From Chryseobacterium sp. LAM-KRS1 (lineage in GTDB: Bacteria; Bacteroidota; Bacteroidia; Flavobacteriales; Weeksellaceae), in NCBI RefSeq assembly GCF_013184525.1, contig NZ_JAAOIZ010000005.1:434001-498000 (forward strand): a stretch of 64,000 nt of DNA, in the 5' to 3' direction. The first letter of the stretch is position 1. Every line of letters begins with the position of its first letter. Below the pieces are notes generated by a model that saw only the letters and a list, made by a program, of their open reading frames with translations, was not told the DNA's origin and did not search any database. Positions 7,773-17,210 of the stretch are shown piece by piece. Made by a program: the position numbers and the translations under genes.

Positions 7773-10514
7773 TTATAAAGAAAGGACCCTTACGTCAATC
7801 CTTCTGTTCTTTGCTTTACATTCATCGGTATCATTTTCTTCGCAAACAGGGAATTGGGAACCATATCCCTCTGCTTCTACTCTATCTGACGGTATACCCA
7901 TTTCTAAAAGTTTCAGTTTAGCTGTTTGAGCCCTTAAGTTGGATAGTTTTTTATTACTGTCAGGATTTCCTGTATCATCTGTATAACCACCTAATTTTAT
8001 CCTAAGACCAGGAAAAGCATTCAACAGTTCCGCTAAATTAGCCAGCTGAGCATCAGAACCCGCCTTAAGATCACTGGAACCACTTTCAAAATAAAGATTT
8101 TCAATTGTGTACCAATGATTAGGATCCAGAACAGATTGATTTTTGTTTTTTATGCTGTTATACATTTCAAACAGACGGCTGTTTTCTCCAAGTGAAATGG
8201 TTTTTCCATTGTTCAGCTTGATTTCCTTGATATTTCCGGTTTCATATACAAAATCTCCGTTTTCATTCAAATGTCCTTTGATTTCGGCTGGAGTTACAGT
8301 AATTCCAGAAACTCCCGGATCCATATTTTCAACACCTGAATGTGCACCGGCTTTGCTCAATAAATTTTCAATTGTCGCTTTTCTTTCAGCTTCAATCTTA
8401 TCTTTATGTAAAGTGGCCAATGTAGGCGCAATCACCAAAGAAACAATAGACATTAATTTAATTAAAATATTCATCGATGGTCCGGAAGTATCTTTGAACG
8501 GATCCCCCACAGTATCACCGGTTACAGAAGCTTTATGAGGCTCTGAACCTTTATAATAAGTCTGACCGTTGATATCTACACCTTTTTCAAAAGATTTTTT
8601 GGCATTGTCCCAGGCACCTCCGGCATTATTCTGGAACATCCCCATCAGAACACCACATACCGTAGCTCCGGCTAAGAATCCACCCAATACTTCAGGACCA
8701 AAAATAAAACCTACTAATAAAGGAGATATAATCGCTATGGCTCCCGGAAGCATCATTTTTCTTATCGACGCATCCGTTGATATGGCAACACATTTTTCAT
8801 ATTCGGGTTCAGCAGTCCCTTCAAGAATTCCCGGGATCTCTCTAAACTGTCTCCTTACTTCTTCCACCATGGCCATTGCCGCCTGCCCCACCGCTGTGAT
8901 TGCCAGTGACGAGAAAATAAAAGGGATCATTCCCCCTACAAATAAACCGGCTAAAACATCAGCCCTGTATATATCGATTCCGTCAATTCCTGCAATTCCT
9001 ACGAATGCCGCAAATAAAGCCAGGGCTGTTAATGCTGCAGAAGCGATAGCAAATCCTTTTCCTGTAGCTGCGGTGGTATTTCCTACGGCATCAAGAATAT
9101 CTGTTTTCTCACGAACTTCTTTCGGGAGCTCGCTCATCTCAGCAATTCCTCCGGCATTATCAGCAATGGGTCCAAAGGCATCAATCGCTAACTGCATAGC
9201 TGTTGTCGCCATCATTCCGGCCGCTGCAATAGCCACCCCATAAAGACCGGCGCATAGATAAGATCCGTAAATACCTCCTGCCAAAACAATAATAGGAAGT
9301 AAAGTAGACTCCATTCCTACAGCAAGACCTCCGATAATATTCGTTGCGTGACCGGTCGAAGATTGTCTCACAATACTGGAAACCGGCCTTTTACCAATCG
9401 CTGTATAGAATTCAGTGATGATACTCATTAAAGTTCCTACCACCAATCCTACCATAATAGCCCCGAAAACACCCATTTTGGTAAATTCATGACCTCTTAA
9501 TACCATTGTTTCAGGTAAAATATAAGTAACCAGGAAATAAGAAGCTACCGCAGTAATTACGATACTTCCCCAGTTCCCCAGATTCAATGCATTCTGCACA
9601 CTGGAAGTTGAAGCTCCTTCATTGTCATTAATTCTGACAAATAAGGTCCCTATGATGGAAAAAATGATCCCGGTTCCTGCAATAAGCATCGGAAGCAGAA
9701 TGGGAGCAAATCCCCCAAAAGAATCCACCGAAATTGTTTCTCTTCCTAGTACCATTGTTGCCAGAACAGTGGCTACGTAAGAACCAAATAAATCGGCTCC
9801 CATTCCTGCCACATCCCCTACATTATCTCCCACATTATCTGCAATGGTAGCCGGATTCCGGGGATCATCCTCAGGAATTCCTGCCTCCACTTTCCCTACA
9901 AGATCCGCCCCTACGTCGGCCGCTTTAGTATAAATACCGCCGCCCACTCTTGCAAACAATGCGATAGACTCTGCACCTAAAGAAAATCCGGTAAGGATCT
10001 CAATCGTTTTTTCCATCTCATGAGAATCAACCGGAGCATCAGCAGCAAAGATCTGCTTAATGATCAGGAAAAGAGCTCCTAAGCCCAGGACGGCTAATCC
10101 TGCAACCCCCATTCCCATTACTGAACCTCCTGTAAATGAAACTTTTAAAGCTTTAGACAATGAAGTCTTCGCGGCTTCTGCAGTTCTCACATTGGCTTTG
10201 GTTGCTATTTTCATCCCAATAAAACCAGCAGAAGCAGAAAAAATAGCTCCTACCACAAAGGCAATCCCGATACTCCAGTGGGAATTAGAATTACTCATTC
10301 CCATTACGGCTAATAAGATCGCCACAACTACTACGAAATAAGTTAAAATCTTGTACTCGGCCTTTAGAAAAGCCATCGCACCGTCAGCGATATGCCCGCT
10401 GATAATTTTCATTTTTTCATTTCCGGCATTCTGTTTTTGCACCCAATTACTTTGTATAAAAGTGTATAGTAAAGCAATAACACCAAAAACCGGAATTAAA
10501 TAGAACAAATCCAT
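7773..10514 (-). CDS. hppA: Membrane-bound ion-pumping pyrophosphatase with C-terminal OmpA-like domain
   Basis: The enzyme hydrolyses PPi and pumps cations across the inner membrane. Residues 1 to ~710 form the multi-helix core with [40 protein letters not shown] and [21 protein letters not shown] at 478-487 has Ala482 and Gly485 where K+-independent enzymes carry Lys and Thr, so it should need K+. The gate glutamates of TM6 are replaced (Gly244, Ala248), while TM5 has an extra one, Glu182 (GAESIALF); this pattern is reported for Flavobacterium-type H+ pumps. Residues ~801-913 are an OmpA-type peptidoglycan-binding domain ([36 protein letters not shown]). The C-terminus of these pumps faces the periplasm, which fits. 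The usual length is ~700 aa, so the tail is an addition. It is a single-gene unit. Confidence 0.95.
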   Translation of the reverse strand: MDLFYLIPVFGVIALLYTFIQSNWVQKQNAGNEKMKIISGHIADGAMAFLKAEYKILTYFVVVVAILLAVMGMSNSNSHWSIGIAFVVGAIFSASAGFIGMKIATKANVRTAEAAKTSLSKALKVSFTGGSVMGMGVAGLAVLGLGALFLIIKQIFAADAPVDSHEMEKTIEILTGFSLGAESIALFARVGGGIYTKAADVGADLVGKVEAGIPEDDPRNPATIADNVGDNVGDVAGMGADLFGSYVATVLATMVLGRETISVDSFGGFAPILLPMLIAGTGIIFSIIGTLFVRINDNEGASTSSVQNALNLGNWGSIVITAVASYFLVTYILPETMVLRGHEFTKMGVFGAIMVGLVVGTLMSIITEFYTAIGKRPVSSIVRQSSTGHATNIIGGLAVGMESTLLPIIVLAGGIYGSYLCAGLYGVAIAAAGMMATTAMQLAIDAFGPIADNAGGIAEMSELPKEVREKTDILDAVGNTTAATGKGFAIASAALTALALFAAFVGIAGIDGIDIYRADVLAGLFVGGMIPFIFSSLAITAVGQAAMAMVEEVRRQFREIPGILEGTAEPEYEKCVAISTDASIRKMMLPGAIAIISPLLVGFIFGPEVLGGFLAGATVCGVLMGMFQNNAGGAWDNAKKSFEKGVDINGQTYYKGSEPHKASVTGDTVGDPFKDTSGPSMNILIKLMSIVSLVIAPTLATLHKDKIEAERKATIENLLSKAGAHSGVENMDPGVSGITVTPAEIKGHLNENGDFVYETGNIKEIKLNNGKTISLGENSRLFEMYNSIKNKNQSVLDPNHWYTIENLYFESGSSDLKAGSDAQLANLAELLNAFPGLRIKLGGYTDDTGNPDSNKKLSNLRAQTAKLKLLEMGIPSDRVEAEGYGSQFPVCEENDTDECKAKNRRIDVRVLSL

Positions 10515-10646
10515 AGTTTATTATTTTTATATTAATAAATAGTAATTAGTTTTATAAATATAACAAAAATTCTTATGGTTTATTAAGACTAGGCCGATAA
10601 TATATTTATTCGTAAATTTAAGAACACCACAAAAACACGATATTGT

Positions 10647-12374
10647 ATGAAAGCATCAATTTATTTACTATTTTCAGTAATTCTTATTGTTATCAGCTGT
10701 GCAGGAAGACCTCAGAAAGAAAAAGCAGAAATTCTTTATTTTGGAGGAACAATTTTAACAATGGAAGATACACTTCCCCAGGCGGAGGCAATAGTTTTAA
10801 AAAATGGTAAAATACTTTTCGCCGGAACAAAGGCAGAAGCTGACCGTTACACAGATGAAAAAACGAAGATCATCAATCTTGAAGGGAAAGTTTTACTTCC
10901 CGGTTTTATTGATGTTCATAGCCATCTCACTTCAAGAGCGGGGATGCTGCAGGCAATCGATCTGTTTCCTGAACCTTATGGTACAGTTAATTCCATTAAA
11001 GACCTTCAGAATACCATCAGAAAATACCTTAAAGACCATGCTATTCCTGCTAATCAACCGGTCATAGGCAATGGGTATGATGATGCCATCATGACCGAAC
11101 ACCGACATCCGACCAGGGACGAACTGGATGCTATAAGCAAAACCAATCCTATTATTGTTATTCATACCTCAGGTCATGCAAGTGTAGCCAATACCGCCAT
11201 GCTAAAGCTTTTAGGGATATCAGATTCTTCAAAAGATCCGGAAGGAGGCCATTACGGGCGAAATAAAAAAACAGGAAAGCTTAATGGAAAATTAGAAGAA
11301 AATGCAAGCTTTTCAGCGCTTCTTTCCCTTACAGAAAAAATGAGTAAACAAACAGGAAATGCTCAGGAGCAGGCCATGCAAAATCTTAAGAAAGCTCAGG
11401 ATGAATGGCTCAGCTATGGCCAGACCACCATCTGTGACGGAAGGACAATGGGCGAAAGTGTGGCCCTTCTGGAAAAAGCGGCATCCGAACACGTTTTTAA
11501 AGCAGATGTTGTGTATTTTCCAGATTATGAGTATTTCAAAAAGGAGCTGAGTACCTTTAAGCCGAAATATATGAAATACAACAATCATTTAAAACTTGGC
11601 GGTTTTAAATTTTCAGATGACGGCTCGCCACAGGGAAAAACGGCCTGGCTTACCCAGCCTTATCTCGTTCCTCCCGAAGGCCAGTCAGCAGATTATAAAG
11701 GCTTTCCGATATTTTCTGACCAGGTCTTATACGAGGATCTGAAAACTTTATTTCAAAACAATATCACCGCACAGCTTCATGTAAATGGTGATGCTGCTAT
11801 TGATCAGGCCTTACGGGTGATCGGAAAACTGAAAGAGGAAAATATCTACAGGCCGGAACTTCGTGTCACCCTGATCCATGTTCAGAACAGCCGTCCGGAT
11901 CATATTCAGAAAATTAAAGATATAGGGCTTATTCCTTCTTATTTTTCTACTCATGTATATTTATGGGGAGACTGGCATTACTCAAGCGTTTTCGGGCCGG
12001 AAAGGGCATCATTCATCAGTCCCGCAAATTCAGCGTTAAAGGCAGAAATTATCTTCACCATGCATCACGATGCTCCCGTTACCCCACCTGATTTGATTAC
12101 AGCAATGTATTCTGCCGTGAACAGGAAAACCCATTCTGGGAGGATCCTGGGTCCCAATGAACGAATAACCCCTCTTCAGGCATTAAAAGCCATCACGATT
12201 AATGCAGCTTATCAGCTTCAGGAAGAAGAAAGGAAAGGCTCCATCAAAGCTGGAAAACTTGCTGATTTTGTCATATTAGATCAAAATCCATTAACCATTG
12301 ATCCTGAACAAATCCGGAATATTAAAGTATTGGAAACGATTAAAGAAGGAGTTTCTGTTTATCAAAGAAAATAG
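10647..12374 (+). CDS. Amidohydrolase-family lipoprotein (YtcJ-like)
   Basis: This is a metal-dependent hydrolase of the amidohydrolase superfamily, most similar in layout to YtcJ-type proteins. The signal peptide ends in a lipobox-like VISC (Cys18), so it should be a lipoprotein. The first metal motif is FIDVHSHL (His91, His93). Later metal and active-site segments are QLHVNGDAAID, TLIHVQNSRPDH and TMHHDAPVTPPD. The C-terminal beta domain ends with KLADFVILDQNPL. The 575-aa length is normal. The gene sits between two pyrophosphatase genes on the opposite strand, without an obvious functional tie. Substrate unknown. Confidence 0.88.
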   Translation: MKASIYLLFSVILIVISCAGRPQKEKAEILYFGGTILTMEDTLPQAEAIVLKNGKILFAGTKAEADRYTDEKTKIINLEGKVLLPGFIDVHSHLTSRAGMLQAIDLFPEPYGTVNSIKDLQNTIRKYLKDHAIPANQPVIGNGYDDAIMTEHRHPTRDELDAISKTNPIIVIHTSGHASVANTAMLKLLGISDSSKDPEGGHYGRNKKTGKLNGKLEENASFSALLSLTEKMSKQTGNAQEQAMQNLKKAQDEWLSYGQTTICDGRTMGESVALLEKAASEHVFKADVVYFPDYEYFKKELSTFKPKYMKYNNHLKLGGFKFSDDGSPQGKTAWLTQPYLVPPEGQSADYKGFPIFSDQVLYEDLKTLFQNNITAQLHVNGDAAIDQALRVIGKLKEENIYRPELRVTLIHVQNSRPDHIQKIKDIGLIPSYFSTHVYLWGDWHYSSVFGPERASFISPANSALKAEIIFTMHHDAPVTPPDLITAMYSAVNRKTHSGRILGPNERITPLQALKAITINAAYQLQEEERKGSIKAGKLADFVILDQNPLTIDPEQIRNIKVLETIKEGVSVYQRK

Positions 12375-12432
12375 GAAGTTCTTATAATATGATCAAGGGT
12401 TATACCCTCTTCATTTAATTAAAAATATAAAG

Positions 12433-12458
12433 AAGGCAGATGAAAATTCATCTGCCTT
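12433..12458. terminator. Bidirectional terminator between the amidohydrolase and ppa
   Basis: The inverted repeat AGGCAGATGA / TCATCTGCCT has a very short loop and A/T-rich flanks. It lies between two converging genes. Confidence 0.85.
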
Positions 12459-12490
12459 TATATATATTGTGTTCCGGAGGCTGTTTTATT

Positions 12491-13102
12491 TTAGCCACCG
12501 AATTTTTCTGCGTAGTCTTTTTGCGATGCTTTTATTACTTTTCTTGCATGCTCTACTCCGTAAACTTCCTGGATTCTACATTTTGCAGGCTCATCCGGTA
12601 AGTTTTTGTATGTTAAGAAGTAATGCATCAATCTTCTTACTTCAGCTTCCGGTAATTCAGCGATATCCCTGAAATGTCCGAAAGCATGATCACCTACCAT
12701 TACAGCAACAATTTTATCATCTGCCTCACCTCCATCAATCATTTTGAAACCACCGATTGGAATAGCTTCCATCAACATTCCTCCTGAGTGGATGTTGTGT
12801 GAACTTAATACACAAATATCCAATGGGTCATGATCTCCCATTGTTACATCATCAGCACCGCTTTCAACAGCAAGCTTCATAACTTCATTATGGCAATATG
12901 TTCTTGGCACAAAACCATACAAAGCAGGGATAATATTTGAAAATTTCTGAGGACGGTCTACTTTTAAATATCCAGTTTCCTTATCAACTTCATACTTAAT
13001 CGTATCTGAAGGAACAATCTCCACAAATACATTTACAACATTTGGCGCATCTTCTCCTGCAGAAATTCCATGCCACGGATGTGCTTTAAAATTTGGAATC
13101 AT
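12491..13102 (-). CDS. ppa: Soluble inorganic pyrophosphatase (family I)
   Basis: This cytoplasmic enzyme hydrolyses PPi to two phosphates, pulling biosynthetic reactions forward. The family I metal-binding acids are visible in MGDHDPLDICVLS and in MIDGGEADDKIVAV. The substrate loop is IPALYGFVPRTY and the C-terminal helix is LPEAEVRRLMHYFLTYK. The 203-aa length lies between the bacterial (~175) and larger forms, as in other Bacteroidota. It starts 22 bp after a small membrane protein gene (13125-13637) and is probably cotranscribed with it. The membrane pyrophosphatase gene is only 2 kb away. Confidence 0.93.
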   Translation of the reverse strand: MIPNFKAHPWHGISAGEDAPNVVNVFVEIVPSDTIKYEVDKETGYLKVDRPQKFSNIIPALYGFVPRTYCHNEVMKLAVESGADDVTMGDHDPLDICVLSSHNIHSGGMLMEAIPIGGFKMIDGGEADDKIVAVMVGDHAFGHFRDIAELPEAEVRRLMHYFLTYKNLPDEPAKCRIQEVYGVEHARKVIKASQKDYAEKFGG

Positions 13103-13124
13103 TATTTATATTTTAATTTTTTTG

Positions 13125-13637
13125 TTATGATAATATTAAAACTTCTCTTCTTAAATCTTCTATGGTAACAGCAATATAATCTTCAGCATTCATGTAATTC
13201 ATAATAAAAACCGTTTTAAATTCATTAAGATCGGCATTATTATTAAGACCTTCATACGTCTTATGAAGCAAATCTATAATTGCATTTTTACAATCGACAA
13301 CATTCTTCCATGAATTTTTCGTTAAATAAAGCTGCTGAGAAGAATTGTACTCGAACTCTTCATTGATCGTTTTTTCCGTAAGAAAAATAAATTCATGAAC
13401 TGCCAGATCCTTATCAAACCGTTGAACAATATTCGAAGGTTTGATCCTTTCCAGAAACAATGTCATCCTTTCATATGAATGGCTCTTGTTCTCAGAATTT
13501 GATTTCACGGACAGAAGCTTTATTTCCTGGTTTTTAAGGGTAATATAGGTATGTACAAATTGTCTTAGCAAAACCAGAAAAGGAATTGCAATAATTAGAG
13601 CAAAAGCATACGGCAGATATTCTGAAAAACTTGTCAT
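13125..13637 (-). CDS. Conserved membrane-anchored protein, function unknown
   Basis: I do not recognise a named family. The 170-aa protein has one N-terminal membrane helix at about residues 10-30 (YAFALIIAIPFLVLLRQFV). The remaining cytoplasmic domain is charged and helical, with a conserved-looking FLERIKPSNIVQRFD segment and an acidic, helical C-terminus. It precedes ppa by 22 bp in the same orientation and has its own promoter-like sequence, so the two probably form an operon. Link to phosphate or PPi metabolism is only suggested by position. Confidence 0.7.
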   Translation of the reverse strand: MTSFSEYLPYAFALIIAIPFLVLLRQFVHTYITLKNQEIKLLSVKSNSENKSHSYERMTLFLERIKPSNIVQRFDKDLAVHEFIFLTEKTINEEFEYNSSQQLYLTKNSWKNVVDCKNAIIDLLHKTYEGLNNNADLNEFKTVFIMNYMNAEDYIAVTIEDLRREVLILS

Positions 13638-13648
13638 AATTCGATGTG

Positions 13649-13682
13649 CAAAATTACTAATAATTTACTATTCACTATGCAA
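13649..13682 (-). promoter_or_regulatory. Promoter of the membrane protein-ppa operon
   Basis: On the minus strand this reads TTG (13682-13680), 23 bp, then TAATTTTG (13656-13649), matching TAnnTTTG. It ends 11 bp before the ATG at 13637. Confidence 0.6.
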
Positions 13683-13777
13683 GTTTAAAGCTTTTATTTT
13701 TCATTTTCCTCTCAAAAAAATAGTGAAATAAACATAAATACCATTAATTTGTACTGTCAACCATCTTATAATTTATA

Positions 13778-14569
13778 ATGTCTTTAAAAAACTACATTTC
13801 AAAGGTAATTTTCAATAAAAATATGAGCGGTACTCTGAAGACCTTTTTTACAATTATTGTGAATTCAAAAAGGTACAGTTCCAAATTCAGAAAGAACGAT
13901 CTCAATTTTAATAACAATGAGACCTTTGTATATAATTTTAAGAAGAATAAAAAAGAATTCAGCCTGTATTTGAGGACCTTTAAAGGTGATATTGATATTT
14001 TCTACGAAATATTCTGGAAAGAAACCTACACCGATCATCTTAAATTCTTAAACAAAAGCCCTGAGATTATAGTTGATCTCGGTGCTCACATCGGAATGAC
14101 CTCCATTTACCTGTCTCTGAAATATCCAAATGCTAAAATTTATGCAGTAGAAGCTTCCCGGGATAATTTTGAACTGCTAAAAGCCAATACGCAGTCATTT
14201 AAGAATATTATTTGTTTACATGCAGCAGTCCATTTTGAAGATGGTGCTTTACACTTTGGTGGAGATGAACTTTCTTACAATCAAAAAATATCTGAAACCG
14301 GTATTCTTACGGACGCTTTATCTATTGTAAGCATCTTGAAAAATAATGGTATCCAAAACATAGACCTTCTTAAAATCGATATTGAAGGAGCGGAAGCTGA
14401 ACTACTCAGCAAAAATAATTCATGGCTTCAAAATGTAGAGAATATAGTAATTGAAACTCACCCGCCTTATGATTCCATTGCGTTAAACAGAGATCTGAGT
14501 CCATATCAATTTACCATAAAAAGCCAGAGTAAAGATGTGTTTTTTGCATGCAAACCAGTCGGTTTATAA
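13778..14569 (+). CDS. FkbM-family methyltransferase
   Basis: This is an S-adenosylmethionine-dependent methyltransferase of the FkbM group, which methylates hydroxyls of polyketides, sugars or glycans. The SAM motif I is IIVDLGAHIGMTSIYLS (about residues 97-113), followed by KIYAVEASRDNFELLKAN. The late FkbM hallmark is LLKIDIEGAEAELL, with VENIVIETHPPYDS after it. The length is 263 aa; the first ~60 residues are basic and variable. It overlaps the convergent PhyH-like gene by 6 bp at the 3' end. The substrate is not evident; the neighbours suggest a cell-surface or small-molecule modification. Confidence 0.88.
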   Translation: MSLKNYISKVIFNKNMSGTLKTFFTIIVNSKRYSSKFRKNDLNFNNNETFVYNFKKNKKEFSLYLRTFKGDIDIFYEIFWKETYTDHLKFLNKSPEIIVDLGAHIGMTSIYLSLKYPNAKIYAVEASRDNFELLKANTQSFKNIICLHAAVHFEDGALHFGGDELSYNQKISETGILTDALSIVSILKNNGIQNIDLLKIDIEGAEAELLSKNNSWLQNVENIVIETHPPYDSIALNRDLSPYQFTIKSQSKDVFFACKPVGL

Positions 14570-15496
14570 TTCAAAAAGTGCGGGACGTTGGGTCACTTCA
14601 TGATAGCAAACACTGTTTTCATCAAAATAATGATAAACAAGACTTTTGCGGGTTCTGCTTTTATCCAGGTGTGGTTCCCCTCCATGGAGAATGTTCGCAT
14701 GCCATATTAAAAGATCTCCCTTTTTAGCTCGAAAAACCTCTTTCTTTAACCCCAACTCCTGAACTTTATTTTCTAAAAACTCTTCATAAGCCTTATAACT
14801 TTTTTTACCGATTTTAAAGACACTTCCTTCATTATCATAATCAGAATTCAGGAAATAAGGTAATTGATGGCTTCCCGGAATATAGTGCAATGCTCCGTTA
14901 TTTTCGTCTACATCTTCCAAAGCGATCCATACGCCCAATAATCCTCCCAGAGGATAGGTAGTCATGTGGATACTGTCCGAATGTGTTTTTTGCTGGCTCC
15001 CGTTAATAAAATTGATACTCTGGAAAAGTTTGGCCTGCCCGTCCAGTAACACTGATAGAAAATCGAGAAACTCCTTATCATTACCAATACTTCTGATAAT
15101 TTCCGAATGATGGATAGCAAACATCAGCTTACCGCCGTAACGGAATTTCAAAGTCCCGTCATTCATTAATTTTTCGATTTCAGCATTGATCTGGTCCACC
15201 GTTGAAGAATTAAGGTAATTTTTTAAGATCAGATATCCATTATCATTATACCTGGATGCACTTTCCTTATTTTCTTCCGATAGGCTTTTATAAAAATCCG
15301 TATTCATCATCTTTTCCTGATGCACTTCTCTTTTGCTTGCAGGAAGATGCGAAAAATCTTTACTTGAAATACTTGAAAAGTAGTTCTTTTTCACACCATA
15401 CTTTTTATAAAGCGGAATATTATGTTTTAATTTATTCTTATTGAAAAAATTATAAATAACGTAAGGTAATTTGTAATTTCGGATCTGCTTGAACAT
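14564..15496 (-). CDS. Phytanoyl-CoA dioxygenase (PhyH) family oxygenase
   Basis: This is a predicted non-haem Fe(II)/2-oxoglutarate oxygenase of 310 aa. The iron-binding triad can be read as His172-x-Asp174 (KTHSDSIHM) and His271 (ANILHGGEPH), with an arginine-rich 2-oxoglutarate site (DKSRTRKSLV) after it. The core also has GVWIALEDVDENNGALHYIP, characteristic of PhyH. The start is ATG at 15496; an upstream TTG at 15535 would add 13 unlikely residues. It is the last gene of a same-strand run from 18461 and converges on the FkbM gene. Family members hydroxylate lipids, amino acids or natural products; the substrate is unknown. Confidence 0.85.
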   Translation of the reverse strand: MFKQIRNYKLPYVIYNFFNKNKLKHNIPLYKKYGVKKNYFSSISSKDFSHLPASKREVHQEKMMNTDFYKSLSEENKESASRYNDNGYLILKNYLNSSTVDQINAEIEKLMNDGTLKFRYGGKLMFAIHHSEIIRSIGNDKEFLDFLSVLLDGQAKLFQSINFINGSQQKTHSDSIHMTTYPLGGLLGVWIALEDVDENNGALHYIPGSHQLPYFLNSDYDNEGSVFKIGKKSYKAYEEFLENKVQELGLKKEVFRAKKGDLLIWHANILHGGEPHLDKSRTRKSLVYHYFDENSVCYHEVTQRPALFEL

Positions 15497-15578
15497 CGCT
15501 AAATAGGTTGTTAAAATAACCTCATAAAGGTACAAATAATATTTAGAACGAATCTAAATGAGATACAGGTCTTGTCAT

Positions 15579-16499
15579 CTATTTTAATGTTGAGAATTTT
15601 CCTTTAATAATTAATCTCACTAAATTCTCAGCCAAAGATTTCACAGAACTCTGCAGAACCCCATAAGGTCTTAATTCCGGACGAAATCCTCTGAAAAACT
15701 CTTCAATATTAGGTAGCTCTCCTCCTTCAAAATCAAATATTTTACTTTCAATATGATTCCTGATTGCATGATCGATGAGAACGGATGCGCCAGAAATTTT
15801 TACATGTTCTTTATCGTTAAATGTTCCAAGTAAGGCAACAGTACCTAAATCTTCATAAAGCGCAATTATATTAATGATCTGATCTTTAAAATAAAAAGCT
15901 GAAAATTGAATTTTACCCAGCTTATAAAATACTTCAAAAATCCTTAAAAAGCCGTTAAGATCACCTTCTTTATCAAGTCCAAGCATATTGGCCGAAATAA
16001 AACTTCGGGCCTCTTCAAAGCTTACATTTTTAATCAGGGAATTCTCCATTACATTTTCGTCAAGCCTTAACTTCCTTTTCCTTTTAGGTGAATATTTGGC
16101 ATACACCCTTTCGTATGCATCAGGTAGAATAAGGAAATTTTTCCTCAATGGTATTGTAGATTGAAACTGATTACGATCATTGAACTGGTAAATTCTTATC
16201 AGATAGTTTTCCTGTAAAAATTCCAAAAACGCCTGGTTGATTGAAACATCATCTTTCTTTGAAAAAACGCCTAGCTGCTGACAAAGCATAGGATTGTGAA
16301 CGATTTTTATTCCGTATTTTTTTACGTACGGAACCGGCATTACTGCTTCATAATCATTATACACAAGCAATTCCCATTTATCCAGGGACGTGATATCTAA
16401 AAAAGTTTTAGAAGCTGAATATTTCCTTTGTTCAGAGCCTTCCAGGCATTGGGTATATTTTTTAAAATCAATTTCGGGGTATGGTACTCTCTTAATCAT
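15579..16499 (-). CDS. FemAB/BioF2-like acyl- or aminoacyltransferase (GNAT fold)
   Basis: This 306-aa protein looks like the FemAB/BioF2-type double-GNAT family. The second half shows YSPKRKRKLRLDEN and the diagnostic C-terminal segment IFDFEGGELPNIEEFFRGFR, matching the DFEGS..GI..F...F pattern of such transferases. They attach amino acids or acyl groups to cell-wall or lipid precursors; the acceptor here cannot be deduced. Its start overlaps the radC stop by 4 bp (16496-16499), so it is translationally coupled to radC. Confidence 0.7.
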   Translation of the reverse strand: MIKRVPYPEIDFKKYTQCLEGSEQRKYSASKTFLDITSLDKWELLVYNDYEAVMPVPYVKKYGIKIVHNPMLCQQLGVFSKKDDVSINQAFLEFLQENYLIRIYQFNDRNQFQSTIPLRKNFLILPDAYERVYAKYSPKRKRKLRLDENVMENSLIKNVSFEEARSFISANMLGLDKEGDLNGFLRIFEVFYKLGKIQFSAFYFKDQIINIIALYEDLGTVALLGTFNDKEHVKISGASVLIDHAIRNHIESKIFDFEGGELPNIEEFFRGFRPELRPYGVLQSSVKSLAENLVRLIIKGKFSTLK

Positions 16500-17173
16500 A
16501 ATAATCCTTCGTCTGAGAAACTAAAATATGCATTCTGGGTTATTATTAAATGATCCAAAAGCTGGATACTTAAAAACCTTCCCGCTTCCTTTATCTTTTG
16601 GGTTATGGTGAGATCTTCACGGCTGGGTTTTAAACTTCCGGAAGGATGATTATGTGCTATAATTACACCTGTAGAAAAATTATCCAGCGCTGTTTTGAAA
16701 AGAACACGTACATCAACGATAGATTGACTGATCCCCCCCTGTGTTAGCTGTGAAATCTGGGTAACTTTGTTACTTTGGTTAAGGAACAGTGCCCAGAATT
16801 CTTCAGTCCTTAAATCCGATAAATGATTTTTAAAAATGACATAAGCATCATTACTATTCGAAATAACCGGCTTGTCTGAGATTTCCTGCCGGGCACGTCT
16901 GCGTCCTATTTCAAGAGAGGTAGCAATTGAAAGTGCTTTTACTTCACCTATCCCTTTAAACTTCATAAGCTCTTTAACGGACAGCAAACTGAGTTCATTC
17001 CAGTTATTATTAACAGATGATAAAATCTTCCTGGCTAATTCCAGGGCAGATTCATCTTTATTTCCACTTCCCATTACAATGGCCAATAATTCAGAATCGG
17101 AAAGTGAATCCTTACCTTTTCGTAAAAATTTTTCCCGTGGCCTGTCATCCTCAGCAAGAAATTTAATGGACAT
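16496..17173 (-). CDS. radC: RadC-family JAB/MPN domain protein
   Basis: A 225-aa RadC homologue. A helix-hairpin-helix motif is seen at residues 71-80 (KFKGIGEVKA). The JAB1/MPN metal motif follows as HNHPSG (His174, His176) with Asp187 in KPSREDLTI, all expected metal ligands. RadC was named for DNA repair, but that role is disputed; a metalloisopeptidase- or nuclease-like activity is possible. It lies in a run with an L,D-transpeptidase upstream (37 bp) and a FemAB-like gene overlapping downstream. Confidence 0.93.
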   Translation of the reverse strand: MSIKFLAEDDRPREKFLRKGKDSLSDSELLAIVMGSGNKDESALELARKILSSVNNNWNELSLLSVKELMKFKGIGEVKALSIATSLEIGRRRARQEISDKPVISNSNDAYVIFKNHLSDLRTEEFWALFLNQSNKVTQISQLTQGGISQSIVDVRVLFKTALDNFSTGVIIAHNHPSGSLKPSREDLTITQKIKEAGRFLSIQLLDHLIITQNAYFSFSDEGLL

Positions 17174-17210
17174 AATTGAAGTTTAAATTAAAAGTACAAA
17201 GTACGAATTT

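Noticed and set aside
8569-9243. Long 224-aa plus-strand open frame
   Set aside because: It lies entirely inside hppA on the opposite strand. It has poor hydrophobic pattern, no promoter or start signals, and reflects the base composition of the pyrophosphatase gene.
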